A stretch of 64,000 bases of DNA from Actinobacillus genomosp. 1 (GTDB taxonomy: Bacteria > Pseudomonadota > Gammaproteobacteria > Enterobacterales > Pasteurellaceae), in the NCBI RefSeq assembly GCF_029774175.1, contig NZ_CP103834.1, positions 2,225,001 through 2,289,000 on the forward strand. The letters are read 5' to 3'. Made by a program: the position numbers and the translations under genes. The notes beneath the pieces were generated by a model. It saw nothing but the letters and a program-made list of their open reading frames with translations. It had not been told where the DNA came from and made no database searches. Of the stretch, positions 16,427 through 25,995 are shown piece by piece. The stretch's first letter is position 1. Each line of letters begins with the position of its first letter.

Positions 16427-17236
16427 ATGAAAACCGAATTTATTCGTCAAATCAGCCAAGGTATCAGCCTTGAAAAATGCAATGAATTATATGTCATTCG
16501 TGTTGAACACAAGCTAGGATCGGCTGTGGTTGCGTTACAAGGAGCACAATTATTAAGTTGGCAACCGACGGCGGCAAAACAGGACGTGTTATGGCTTTCG
16601 GAGATTGAGCCGTTCCAAACAGGCAATGCGATTCGCGGCGGAGTGCCGATTTGTTATCCGTGGTTCGGTTCGGTAAAAAGCCCGTCGCACGGTACGGCTC
16701 GTATTCGCGAGTGGTCGCTTAGTCATTATGAAATGGATGAGGAATATGCCTATGTAGAATTTTCGCTCTATGACGAACAACATATTATCGAAGCGAAAAT
16801 TGAAATAGCGTTTAGCCAAGAATGTCATTTGATTTTTACTCATTATGCAGAGCAGGAAGCACAGGCGGCGTTACACAGCTATTTCAATATTGCGGATATT
16901 CGACAAACCGAAGTGAAAGGCTTACCGCACGAATGTTTTGATTCGCTAACCAAACAATTGGTACAAGTGCCTTCACCGCGTAAAATTAGTGAAAATGTTG
17001 ATTGTATTTATAGTGCGGAGCAGTCGGTCAGCAGTATTGAAGATGCGGCAAATCATCGTACGATTCGAATTGAACATATTGATGCGAGCGATATTGTGTT
17101 ATGGAACCCATGGCATAAAGCGACAAGTGCGATGAGTGAAACCGGTTATCAAACGATGTTATGTGTAGAAACCGCCCGTATCAATCGAACATTGCAGCAG
17201 GGCGATAGTTTTGAAGTGATCTTTAAATTAGTTTAG
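16427..17236 (+). CDS. yeaD: D-hexose-6-phosphate mutarotase (YeaD family)
   Basis: An aldose-1-epimerase-fold protein of 269 aa that interconverts the anomers of hexose 6-phosphates in the cytosol. Family features include SHGTARIREW near residue 86, with the conserved HG(T)AR, HSYFNI near 147, the AIRGGVPICYPWFG loop near residue 66, and a C-terminal VCVETARIN-type stretch (here MLCVETARINR). It has no signal peptide. It lies between mlaA and a hairpin terminator and probably forms its own unit. Specificity for glucose 6-phosphate versus others cannot be told from sequence. Confidence 0.9.
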   Translation: MKTEFIRQISQGISLEKCNELYVIRVEHKLGSAVVALQGAQLLSWQPTAAKQDVLWLSEIEPFQTGNAIRGGVPICYPWFGSVKSPSHGTARIREWSLSHYEMDEEYAYVEFSLYDEQHIIEAKIEIAFSQECHLIFTHYAEQEAQAALHSYFNIADIRQTEVKGLPHECFDSLTKQLVQVPSPRKISENVDCIYSAEQSVSSIEDAANHRTIRIEHIDASDIVLWNPWHKATSAMSETGYQTMLCVETARINRTLQQGDSFEVIFKLV

Positions 17237-17261
17237 TATCTAGAGACTCTAATTTAACTGG

Positions 17262-17290
17262 CGGTAAGGGAAACCTTACCGTTTTATTTT
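17262..17290 (+). terminator. Rho-independent terminator of yeaD
   Basis: CGGTAAGG/CCTTACCG eight-base-pair stem with a GAAA tetraloop followed by TTTTATTTT. Confidence 0.9.
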
Positions 17291-17360
17291 GAACTTTTTT
17301 CCGTAAAATAAGTTCAGAATTATTGAAATTAATGAAAGATAGGAACAAATATAATCAAAT

Positions 17361-19328
17361 ATGCCAAAAATAAACCTAAATGAAACGACTCTTTCCCCCT
17401 TTGTTACCCAACAAATCGAACAAAATGACGCTTTTACTTTACTGAATGGCTTATGTCAGTGGCTTAGAGCCGGCAAGCCGGAACAAGCGGTCGAAAAATT
17501 AGAATTTTTTACCAATTTACTTAAACAACAACCGGAACTAGCTCAAGCGGTGGCGACATTGATTTGCCGTTGGCTTTGCCAGTTACGTTTATATCCGATT
17601 CTCGTTAGCAGCGGCATTTTAGGTCGTCAAGGTTTCGGACGTGAAATGCGTAATCGTTTATATGAGAAACTCAACCCCTCATTTAAAGATGTGAATGATT
17701 TACGTGACGTGTTTATTTTACTGTTTTGCGATCGGCATGATGTGGAATGGGTTAATGCTATTCCGACCAAAAGTTGGTTAAATTTTCTTAATACGTTAGA
17801 TCGCAGTGTAAGCGAACAGGATAGAACCTGGCTGTATGAGCATATTCGTCACGAAGGGTTATTTGCAATCAAAATGCTTTCGATTTGGATTGCGGCAGAG
17901 GATTTGGAACCGGAATTAATTCGTTTGGATCGAACTCTGTTAGATGCCGATTCGCCTTTTGTCGCTTTACAGAAAGAAGTATTTTTATGGTTAGCGGCTC
18001 GCCGTCAAAATCAATATTATGACGATAGCCATTTACAGGTAATGTTTAGCCAATCACGCGAATTGGTGGAACGATTACAGAAAAAAGGAGCGATAGCGGG
18101 TTCGTCACTTGGCGTGGCACATTTGCTTGAGCGTTTAAGTCAAACCTTAGATCGTTTGGCGATATTAATGGAATTATTCTCTACCAATCGAGTTGCTCGC
18201 CTGCGCGTATTGCAAATTACCAAAATGTTGGCGGAAGCTTCGGCAAATCAGCACAGTATTTCCGATTTATGGAAACAGAGCGTCAAAATGCTTTCTCGCA
18301 GCATTACTCAACACACCAGTGATCACGGCGAACACTATATTACCCGAGATAAAAAAGAATATTTCAGTATGTTTTATTCCGCTGCCGGTGGTGGTGTGCT
18401 TATTGCACTGATGGCGCTATTTAAAGTGTATCTAGGCGGAATGATTGACGATAGGGTCTGGAAAGGTATTGCGGAAGGTTTGAACTATGGTATCGGTTTT
18501 ACCATTATCTTTATGTTGCATTTTACCGTGGCGACCAAGCAGCCGGCGATGACTGCTGCGCGTTTTGCCGAGGCGGTTGAGCGAAACCCGCAGGGCAGAG
18601 CGGTGAATATGAAACTGGCGCAATTGTTGGTGGACGTATTGCGTTCACAAAGCATTGCGGTATTGGGGAATGTCGTTGTATCGATGAGTGTGGCGGCATT
18701 GATTGCTTACAGCTATGCTGAACATACCGGCAAAGCGTTATTAGACAGTGAGATGGTGCAATATCAGCTAAGTTCGATTGACCCGACTAAAGGAACGTTA
18801 TGGTTTGCGGCAATTGCCGGTTTGTGGTTGTTCTGCTCGGGGATTATTTCCGGTTACTTTGATAACCGCAGCAACTATTTAAATACCCGTATGCGTTTAA
18901 GACAGCACCCGTGGTTAAAAGCGATTTTGCCGTTATCCATTCGAGAAAAATTCGCCGACTATGTGCATGATAATGTGGGTTCAATTATCGGTAATTTAGG
19001 CTTCGGTATGTTGCTTGGTATTACCGGTGTGATTGGTTATTGGTTAGGATTACCGCTTGATATTCGCCACGTTGCTTTTTCTTCGGCGAATGTCGGCTAT
19101 GCGGTGGTGAGTGAATCGTTAGGCTGGCAAGTGTTACTGCAAAGCATCTGCTTTGTGTTGATGATCGGTGCGGTTAATTTGATTATCAGTTTCTCTCTAA
19201 CGCTATGGATTGCACTGCGTTCTCGTAATACCGAAATTGATAGCTGGCGGGAAATTTTAAAATGCTTATGGGAAATTATTCGTAAGCGTCCGTTAAGTTT
19301 ACTATTACCGGTTCAGTTGAATAAGTAG
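17361..19328 (+). CDS. COG4389 membrane protein, annotated in databases as 'site-specific recombinase' (Gcr type)
   Basis: A 655-aa protein with a soluble helical N-terminal half and a membrane-spanning C-terminal half. At least five hydrophobic segments are visible, including AAGGGVLIALMALFKVYLGG near 335, NYGIGFTIIFMLHFTVA near 370, and IIGNLGFGMLLGITGVIGYW near 540. Members of this family carry the historical name site-specific recombinase, but I see no tyrosine- or serine-recombinase catalytic motif, and a polytopic membrane protein is a poor recombinase. Its function should be treated as unknown. It begins after the yeaD terminator and ends with a USS terminator, so it is monocistronic. 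Confidence 0.85.
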   Translation: MPKINLNETTLSPFVTQQIEQNDAFTLLNGLCQWLRAGKPEQAVEKLEFFTNLLKQQPELAQAVATLICRWLCQLRLYPILVSSGILGRQGFGREMRNRLYEKLNPSFKDVNDLRDVFILLFCDRHDVEWVNAIPTKSWLNFLNTLDRSVSEQDRTWLYEHIRHEGLFAIKMLSIWIAAEDLEPELIRLDRTLLDADSPFVALQKEVFLWLAARRQNQYYDDSHLQVMFSQSRELVERLQKKGAIAGSSLGVAHLLERLSQTLDRLAILMELFSTNRVARLRVLQITKMLAEASANQHSISDLWKQSVKMLSRSITQHTSDHGEHYITRDKKEYFSMFYSAAGGGVLIALMALFKVYLGGMIDDRVWKGIAEGLNYGIGFTIIFMLHFTVATKQPAMTAARFAEAVERNPQGRAVNMKLAQLLVDVLRSQSIAVLGNVVVSMSVAALIAYSYAEHTGKALLDSEMVQYQLSSIDPTKGTLWFAAIAGLWLFCSGIISGYFDNRSNYLNTRMRLRQHPWLKAILPLSIREKFADYVHDNVGSIIGNLGFGMLLGITGVIGYWLGLPLDIRHVAFSSANVGYAVVSESLGWQVLLQSICFVLMIGAVNLIISFSLTLWIALRSRNTEIDSWREILKCLWEIIRKRPLSLLLPVQLNK

Positions 19329-19339
19329 TAAGACGATAC

Positions 19340-19384
19340 AAGCGGTCTGATTTGCAAAAATTTTTACAAATCAGACCGCTTTTC
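19340..19384 (+). terminator. USS inverted-pair terminator after the COG4389 gene
   Basis: AAGCGGTCTGATTTG and CAAATCAGACCGCTT form a perfect 15-base-pair stem followed by TTT. It also marks the left edge of the AT-rich pga leader region. Confidence 0.82.
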
Positions 19385-20159
19385 TATATGTTTTAGTAAC
19401 GCTAAAATATTTCTTTATAAATTTCAATATATATTTATCTTTTCTAAATAAATTATCTCTTTATTCTTTAGAGCATAAACTTTATCGCTATTATTCTTCT
19501 TAGCCTTAGCGTGAGATATTCTGCAGATTCCGAATTAAATAAATCTAATTAAAATTCAAAAAAGTAAGATGTCCGACTTGTTTTATTTTAAATTCTTGGA
19601 ACTTTTAAACGGTAATTTATTCAAAGGAAGTGATGAATAAGGATTTTATATCTAAATAAAGATATGTAAATCTATATTCATTAAGTGTGAAGGCTATTAT
19701 AACCGCATTATATGTTAATGTGAGTGTATGCTGTTTGACGGTATTTAAAATGTAATTGAAGAATATAACAGTATGGATTTGTTATCGTTTTAGGTTTTAT
19801 TTTACTGAGGTAAATAGCTAAAAATCTAAAGCTTAATTATAGCTTTTCTTCTTTCCGTTATAAGCAATTTATGATACTAAGACAATATTGATTGAAAGTA
19901 AGTTCAATTAAAATATAGGAATTTCCGATATTTCTCTTATAAGTTCCGCTTCTTAGTTTTTGTTTATATTGAAAGACGAAATATGAAAAGGATGTCTAAC
20001 AGCCCTTCTCCAAACTCTTTTTTCGTTAATTTAAGCTTTTACATTTGTATGCTGCCGTAATGTATATAAAAGAGAATAGTCTTTATGTGAAAAATGCTTA
20101 TAGGTATAAGCGAAATAATCAATATTATTATAAATTTAACTAAATAACGGATGTATTTT
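19385..20159 (+). other. Long AT-rich leader/control region upstream of pgaA
   Basis: About 775 bases without a convincing gene on either strand. The sequence is clearly more AT-rich than its neighbours, with many A/T runs, a composition that favours H-NS silencing. It contains a consensus sigma-E promoter at 19598-19625, which would give an mRNA leader of roughly 525 bases before pgaA. I see no riboswitch signature and no strong terminator between that promoter and pgaA. Confidence 0.6.
19598..19625 (+). promoter_or_regulatory. Sigma-E promoter driving pgaABCD
   Basis: GGAACTT (19598-19604), a 16-base spacer, then TCAAA (19621-19625). This matches the sigma-E consensus (GGAACTT, about 16 bases, TCNAA) at every position I can compare. 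From memory, sigma-E and H-NS control of pga has been reported in A. pleuropneumoniae; the sequence fits that. It implies induction of biofilm polysaccharide by envelope stress. Confidence 0.85.
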
Positions 20160-22574
20160 ATGGAGATAAAATTTAATTCTTTAGCGTTTTGTCTATTATC
20201 TACAACCTTCCTCAATACCGCTTTAGCTAATCAATCGCCAATCGATATGCAGCGAGAGGAAATTGTAGTTTTTTCTCGTCAAGGAGATAGTCAATTAACG
20301 CAAGCAATTTCTCAAATGTCTGCGTTATACCGAAAAACGGGAGACAAAAAAGTTAGAGACGACTTAATTGCATTAATGATACGTAAAGGTCAATTTAATG
20401 ATGCGGTAAATGTGTGTTCGACTTGTAACATTAATAGCTTTTCCGAAAGTGAATTGGAAAATTTAGCGAAAGCTTATCGTAATGCTAAAGACTTTCCTAA
20501 ATCTCTACAACTTTATCGTAAGTTAAGTCAAAAATATCCGAATAATCCGAACGGCTTATTAGGAAGCGGTTTAGTTGAGGTTGAACTCGGTAAGTTTTTA
20601 GATTCTAAAAAACATCTTGCTCAATATAAAGCAAAATTCGGGGCGGATAATAATTATCAGGAAGCGTTAAATTATTTATTAGATCATAGCGAACCGAATC
20701 TTTCCAAATTAGGTCGTTGGCATCAGCAATTAAAAGCCGAACCTAATAATGATCTTGCATTAAAACTTTATCGTTTGGCAACGAAATTAAATGTGCTTCC
20801 TATCCAAGCCGAATTAGTAAAAAATTACCCGAACTTATTCTCCCAAAAGGATTTAGATTGGTTAGCACATAGTGAAGTTCTCTCGTTAGTTAAAGGAAAC
20901 AATAATTTAAAAACGACGGAATTAGCTTCCGGATATCAACGTTTGACAAGATTGATAAATTCACTAGAACCAAGTAATCCTTTATATCAGCAAGCTGTTC
21001 AAGATCGCTTAATATTTGCGAATAAAATGAATAAAAAAGAACTTGTTTTTAAAGATTATGAGCTTCTTCAATCTTTGAATAAAGAGATACCGAATTATGT
21101 GCAGGAAGCTTATGCCGATACTTTGTTAAAAGAAGGTTCACCGTTTAAAGCATTAGCCGTTTATCAAAAATTAGCCGAATCGGAACAAGCAACTAACAAA
21201 CGTATAAGTACGGCTTTACTGTTTAAATTAATTAATGCTTCAAGTGATGCGGGTTATTTTAAACAAGCTCAAATGTATCAAGATCAAATTAAAGAAAGTA
21301 AACAAGTTTGGGATTTTACTCGAACTACACGTTTGTTAAATCCTAATGATGAGCAAGCATTTTATAGCCAAGTGAATTTATATAATTGGCGAGGTAATAA
21401 ATCGAAAGCGGTTGCAGTATTAGAGGATCGTTTAACGAATTTAACGCCGGGTGATCCGTGGACAATGCTTGCATTAAGCGATTTGGAGTCGTCAAGAAAC
21501 AATCATGACCGAGCAAACGCTTTAGCGGATAAAGCCAGTCAGTTCTTAGGTAAGGATCAAGCACTTTATAAACATCAAAGCGCAAATATCGCTTTAAATC
21601 AAGGAAACTTAGCTAAGGTTCATCAAATTATAGCGAGTTACACGGCGGAAGAAAAAGAATCGGCGGAATCGGTATTGAAACGATACGATGAAGCCAGAAG
21701 CGGGAGTTTTACCGCTTCATTCGGGCTTTCTCACCAAACGGCACCTCGTAATAAACAGAGTAACGAACTGAGTCAGGAATATTACCTAAATTCAGCTAAA
21801 ACGGTCGAAGGGCATTACGCTTATGTGCATTACTTAGAGGATAAAGTACCGACCGAAGGGGAAGTGCTAAAACAACGTAGAATCGGTTTAGGTAGCTATC
21901 TGAATTTCTTTCCGTTCAACGTCGCTGTCGAAGCGGGTAAGGGCATTAAACTGAATGATAAAGGGTATGTTTCGGTAAATTCCGGTTATGTATTGAATGA
22001 GAATTGGAAATTTGAGTTGTCCGGCAATATTAATGGCAGTTCTACCCCGATTAAGGCGATAAATCAAAAAGTTTACACCAAGGATATTGGTTTCGGTACT
22101 ACTTATACTTATCGAGATCTTGTACAAGTGGGAACCGGTGTGAATGCTATGAAGTTTGATGATGATAATGTGCGTAAGTCGTTTTATATATGGGCATCTT
22201 CCCAAGCATTCCAATATGATCGTTGGGCGTTAAACAATAGTATTCGTTTTGATTATCAACGTAACAAAAATATTGATTCCGCTTGGTATTACAATCCAGA
22301 TAAAAGCCGAAATATCGAGTTTAGTACGGATTTAAGTTATCGTCAGCCGATGGATTACGGGCTTGTATTAACTCATCATTTAAAAGGATTGGTCGGGAAA
22401 TATAAGCAACAAAGTCATAAAGCCGAGAATTCGTGGGCGATAAGTTACGGACATGATTGGCGTATTACCAAAAAAATCAATTTATCTTATGAAATCGGTC
22501 GTAAGAAAAATATTTATGACGGTGCAGCCGAATTTAATAACTACGGTAATGTGAATCTTTCCTATTCTTTTTAA
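20160..22574 (+). CDS. pgaA: Poly-N-acetylglucosamine export porin PgaA
   Basis: Outer-membrane porin that exports de-N-acetylated poly-beta-1,6-GlcNAc, the biofilm matrix polymer. The 804-aa protein has a Sec signal peptide (MEIKFNSLAFCLL... ending TALA), a periplasmic TPR-like helical region to about residue 510 (repeats such as AKAYRNAKDFPKSLQLYRKL), and a beta-barrel with alternating hydrophobic residues to the terminal aromatic-rich strand NYGNVNLSYSF. I chose ATG 20160, with ACGGA spaced eight bases upstream; ATG 20151 would overlap that site. It is the first gene of pgaABCD. Confidence 0.95.
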   Translation: MEIKFNSLAFCLLSTTFLNTALANQSPIDMQREEIVVFSRQGDSQLTQAISQMSALYRKTGDKKVRDDLIALMIRKGQFNDAVNVCSTCNINSFSESELENLAKAYRNAKDFPKSLQLYRKLSQKYPNNPNGLLGSGLVEVELGKFLDSKKHLAQYKAKFGADNNYQEALNYLLDHSEPNLSKLGRWHQQLKAEPNNDLALKLYRLATKLNVLPIQAELVKNYPNLFSQKDLDWLAHSEVLSLVKGNNNLKTTELASGYQRLTRLINSLEPSNPLYQQAVQDRLIFANKMNKKELVFKDYELLQSLNKEIPNYVQEAYADTLLKEGSPFKALAVYQKLAESEQATNKRISTALLFKLINASSDAGYFKQAQMYQDQIKESKQVWDFTRTTRLLNPNDEQAFYSQVNLYNWRGNKSKAVAVLEDRLTNLTPGDPWTMLALSDLESSRNNHDRANALADKASQFLGKDQALYKHQSANIALNQGNLAKVHQIIASYTAEEKESAESVLKRYDEARSGSFTASFGLSHQTAPRNKQSNELSQEYYLNSAKTVEGHYAYVHYLEDKVPTEGEVLKQRRIGLGSYLNFFPFNVAVEAGKGIKLNDKGYVSVNSGYVLNENWKFELSGNINGSSTPIKAINQKVYTKDIGFGTTYTYRDLVQVGTGVNAMKFDDDNVRKSFYIWASSQAFQYDRWALNNSIRFDYQRNKNIDSAWYYNPDKSRNIEFSTDLSYRQPMDYGLVLTHHLKGLVGKYKQQSHKAENSWAISYGHDWRITKKINLSYEIGRKKNIYDGAAEFNNYGNVNLSYSF

Positions 22575-22588
22575 TTTAGGTAATAAAA

Positions 22589-24361
22589 ATGATATTAAAA
22601 AAATTTAGTCAAATCATTATTGCTTGTTTGTCTTTTTTATCGATACCCGTATTCGCCAATAATACGTATAGCGTTTTAGCTTATCACTCAGTGGTTGATG
22701 AAAGTGCGCCTAAAGATAAAAGATTATATGTATCGCAGACGATTTCTTCCGACCAATTAATTGCGCATTTTAATTGGTTTAAAAGTCAGGGTTATAACAT
22801 TGTCAGCTGGCAGCAAATTATTGATGCGGAAAAGGGTAAAACTAAGCTCCCCAATAAAGCTGTTCTGCTGTCTTTTGATGACGGTTATGAAACGATGTAT
22901 AGCGTCATTTATCCGTTATTAAAGGCTTATAACTATCCGGCGGTATTTGCGCCGGTTTCCAGTTGGATTAGTGCGCCAATGGGACAAAAAATCCAATATG
23001 GAAACGAGAAATTAGACCGTGAGAAATTCTTTGCAACGTGGCAACAAATTGACGAAATGCAGAATAGCGGTTTGGTTGAAATCGCCTCTCATACTCATGA
23101 CCTGCACCACGGTATAAAAGCCAATCCCGGCGGTAGCCAACTTGCGGCAATGATTGCGCCGGAATATAAAAACGGCAAATATGAAACGGAAGAACAATAT
23201 AAGTTCCGTGTTTTGAACGATATGAAAATATCGTCAAACCTGATTAAGAAATATACGGGAAAAGCACCTCAAATTATGGTGTGGCCTTATGGGGCTTTTA
23301 CCGAAACGACTGTGAAATTGGCAAAAGAAGCGGGGATGCCGTATCACTTTACGTTAAAAGAAAAAGTGAACCAGGTCGGTGATGCGCACGTAGGGCGTTT
23401 TCTGATTGATGCGGAATCGAATTTTGCGGTAATGGCACGCTATTTGAATCGAGTATCGGATACGGACAACGAATCGTTCGTACAAAGAAAACTACATATT
23501 AATTTAGATTTCGTATATAGCCCGGATCCGATTAAATTTAAAGCGAATTACGATGCGTTAATTAGTAATGTCGCTAAATACGGCGTAACCGCCGTTTACT
23601 TGAAGGCGTATTCGGACAGCAATAAAGACGGCATTATCGATGCGGTTTATTTTCCTAATAAATATCTACCGGTGAGAGCGGATATTTTTAGTCAGGTTGC
23701 TTGGCAATTACGTACTCGTGCGGGAGTAAAAGTTTATACATGGATGCCGGCATCCTTAGAAAGCTTACCTGAGAACCTACGCCAAGTTAAAGTTATGCAA
23801 TCGCTTTATCAAGATTTATCACTTTATTCCAAAACGGACGGATTATTCTTTGACAGCAAAATAGGTAAACATAAATGGATTGATAATTCAAAAGAGAGCA
23901 TCAATCTGACGAAATTATGGACGGCGGCGGCGGAACCATATTTCTTTTTTAACCGATATACACAAAGAATCTCCAGAAATATTGATCCGTTAGATACGAA
24001 CTTTACGCAAAATCTGGTCGAGTTTAGTAAAAATTATGACGGTGTTTTAATTGAGATGCGCCCTTATTCATTAGGTGGTGTTAAAACGAAGCAAGAAGCG
24101 AAACATTGGTTACTTGATATTGTTCAGCGCGTAGAAGAGTCAGAGGTTGCGACCAAACAGATCTTATTCGATTTTGCAGTGGTTAATCCTAAAACATCGG
24201 AAAACATTTCTTCGGAAGAGTTAATCAGTTGGATTAAATTGTTAGAACAACATCAAATACTGAGTTTCGGTTATTACCCGAATAAATATTTATTTGATGA
24301 AAGTATGCTACAAAAAATGAAACCTTATGTTTCAAGTAATCGGGATATCACAAGGAAGTAG
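22589..24361 (+). CDS. pgaB: Poly-beta-1,6-GlcNAc N-deacetylase PgaB
   Basis: Periplasmic deacetylase that removes some N-acetyl groups from PNAG so it can pass through PgaA. The 590-aa protein has a signal peptide (SFLSIPVFA), a polysaccharide-deacetylase (NodB) domain at about 25-290 with LSFDDGYETM (catalytic Asp pair) and SHTHDLHHG (metal His pair), and a C-terminal glycoside-hydrolase-like domain from about 300. It is shorter than E. coli PgaB (about 670 aa), and I see no lipobox cysteine after the signal, so it may be soluble or anchored by the uncleaved signal. It starts 14 bases after pgaA. Confidence 0.94.
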   Translation: MILKKFSQIIIACLSFLSIPVFANNTYSVLAYHSVVDESAPKDKRLYVSQTISSDQLIAHFNWFKSQGYNIVSWQQIIDAEKGKTKLPNKAVLLSFDDGYETMYSVIYPLLKAYNYPAVFAPVSSWISAPMGQKIQYGNEKLDREKFFATWQQIDEMQNSGLVEIASHTHDLHHGIKANPGGSQLAAMIAPEYKNGKYETEEQYKFRVLNDMKISSNLIKKYTGKAPQIMVWPYGAFTETTVKLAKEAGMPYHFTLKEKVNQVGDAHVGRFLIDAESNFAVMARYLNRVSDTDNESFVQRKLHINLDFVYSPDPIKFKANYDALISNVAKYGVTAVYLKAYSDSNKDGIIDAVYFPNKYLPVRADIFSQVAWQLRTRAGVKVYTWMPASLESLPENLRQVKVMQSLYQDLSLYSKTDGLFFDSKIGKHKWIDNSKESINLTKLWTAAAEPYFFFNRYTQRISRNIDPLDTNFTQNLVEFSKNYDGVLIEMRPYSLGGVKTKQEAKHWLLDIVQRVEESEVATKQILFDFAVVNPKTSENISSEELISWIKLLEQHQILSFGYYPNKYLFDESMLQKMKPYVSSNRDITRK

Positions 24362-24369
24362 GCGGATAT

Positions 24370-25605
24370 ATGATTTTAGAAATATTCAGTTTGTTTGTAT
24401 TTGCTTATCCGGCGGTCATGGCATTTTATTGGGCATTTGCAGGACTTACGTATTTTTTATTTAAAGAAAAGTTAAAAGTTCCTCCGAATTTTGAGCAAAT
24501 GAAGCATGAAGAGGTGCCTTTAGTGAGTTTAATGGTGCCTTGTTACAATGAGTCGGATAACTTGGATGAGGCGATTCCTCATTTGCTCAACTTAAAATAT
24601 CCGAATTATGAGCTGATTTTTATTAATGACGGCAGTAAAGATCATACTGGTGAGATTATTGATAAATGGGCGAAAAGAGATAAACGGGTTGTTGCGCTAC
24701 ACCAACAGAATTCAGGTAAGGCAAGCGCATTAAATAATGGTCTTAAAATCGCAAGAGGCAAATATGTCGGCTGTATTGACGGTGATGCGGTCTTAGATTA
24801 CAGAGCGTTGGATTATATGGTACAGGCTTTAGAAACCAATCCGAGATACGGTGCGGTTACCGGTAATCCGAGAGTACGTAATCGCAGTACGATTTTAGGA
24901 CGCCTACAAGTATCCGAGTTTAGTTCCATTATCGGTTTAATTAAGCGCGCTCAATGTTTAATGGGAACTATTTTTACCGTATCGGGTGTTTGTTGTTTAT
25001 TCAGAAAAGATATTATGTTTGAGATTGGCGGCTGGAGTACGAACATGATTACGGAAGATATTGACGTCAGTTGGAAAATTCAAACGTCGGGTTATGACAT
25101 TTTCTATGAACCGAGAGCATTATGTTGGGTACTGATGCCGGAAACGATAAATGGGCTATTTAAACAGCGTCTTCGTTGGGCGCAAGGCGGTGCGGAAACC
25201 ATGATGAAATATTTTCCGCAAATTTGGCGTTTAAAAAACCGTCGTTTGTGGCCGATGTTTATCGAATATATCGTGACCGCAGTTTGGGCGTTATTACTTT
25301 TTGCCTCCATTTTACTGAGTATATATAACTTAATCTTTAACAGCCAAATTAACTTATTGGATTGGGCTGAATTAAAGCCGAGTATTGCCATACTCTTTAT
25401 TGCCTTTTTCACTCAATTAAGTATCAGCCTTTACATTGACAGTCGTTATGAGAAAGGGGTGGTGAAATATGCGTTTTCTTGTATTTGGTATCCTTGGCTG
25501 TATTGGAGCCTAAATACGATTACTTTACTGTGCGGGATCCCAAAAGCGATTTTCAGAAATAAAACCAAGTTAGCGGTATGGACCAGTCCTGATAGAGGAG
25601 TTTAA
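24370..25605 (+). CDS. pgaC: Poly-beta-1,6-GlcNAc synthase PgaC
   Basis: Inner-membrane processive GT2 glycosyltransferase that polymerises UDP-GlcNAc into PNAG. The 411-aa protein has an N-terminal membrane segment (IFSLFVFAYPAVMAFYWAF), a GT2 domain with INDGSKDHTGE, CIDGDAVLD and TEDIDVSW, the processivity motif QRLRWAQGG near 257, and C-terminal membrane helices. Every catalytic aspartate region expected is present. It starts eight bases after pgaB and ends one base before pgaD. Confidence 0.97.
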   Translation: MILEIFSLFVFAYPAVMAFYWAFAGLTYFLFKEKLKVPPNFEQMKHEEVPLVSLMVPCYNESDNLDEAIPHLLNLKYPNYELIFINDGSKDHTGEIIDKWAKRDKRVVALHQQNSGKASALNNGLKIARGKYVGCIDGDAVLDYRALDYMVQALETNPRYGAVTGNPRVRNRSTILGRLQVSEFSSIIGLIKRAQCLMGTIFTVSGVCCLFRKDIMFEIGGWSTNMITEDIDVSWKIQTSGYDIFYEPRALCWVLMPETINGLFKQRLRWAQGGAETMMKYFPQIWRLKNRRLWPMFIEYIVTAVWALLLFASILLSIYNLIFNSQINLLDWAELKPSIAILFIAFFTQLSISLYIDSRYEKGVVKYAFSCIWYPWLYWSLNTITLLCGIPKAIFRNKTKLAVWTSPDRGV

Positions 25606-25606
25606 T

Positions 25607-25891
25607 ATGTCGGCACAACAATTACAAAAATTAATGATTATTAATAAAACTAAACAATTAGGTTGGTGGATTCGCTTAAAAAGCGTGTTTGTCACATTAC
25701 TGACTTGGGGAATCTGGTTAGTGATGGGGTTTATGATTTGGCAACATAGAAATAGCCTTTTAGATTCGCCGGTCATTGATATTTATTATATCGGAGAGGT
25801 GATTCTGTTTATCTTTGCCGTGGTGTTTACTTTGATCTTTTTGACAGTATGTTGGTCGTATTTAGCCAAAAGTCGGAATAAAAAACCTTAA
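25607..25891 (+). CDS. pgaD: PNAG synthesis accessory protein PgaD
   Basis: Small inner-membrane partner of PgaC; in E. coli the PgaCD pair is stabilised by c-di-GMP. This 94-aa protein has two membrane segments (SVFVTLLTWGIWLVMGFMIW and VILFIFAVVFTLIFLTVCW) with short basic termini. It is shorter than the E. coli protein (about 137 aa). Few c-di-GMP signalling enzymes are known in Pasteurellaceae, so the regulatory part may be lost; this is inference. It is the last gene of the operon. Confidence 0.9.
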   Translation: MSAQQLQKLMIINKTKQLGWWIRLKSVFVTLLTWGIWLVMGFMIWQHRNSLLDSPVIDIYYIGEVILFIFAVVFTLIFLTVCWSYLAKSRNKKP

Positions 25892-25916
25892 TCTAGTATA
25901 TAAACCAAGAAGATAG

Positions 25917-25962
25917 AAAAGCGGTTGAATTTGCAAGAAATTTTGTAAATTCAACCGCTTAT
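25917..25962 (+). terminator. USS-like terminator of pgaABCD
   Basis: AAAAGCGGTTGAATTT and AAATTCAACCGCTT pair across a 14-base loop followed by ATTTGTTG. The core is GCGGTTGAA, a variant of the Apl USS. Confidence 0.75.
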
Positions 25963-25995
25963 TTGTTGTTTGATGATGATAAATCATCTCAAAAA

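Noticed and set aside
17361..19328. A mobile element or integrase, from the family name 'site-specific recombinase'
   Set aside because: No inverted repeats, attachment sites, cargo or catalytic residues are present, and the product is a membrane protein.
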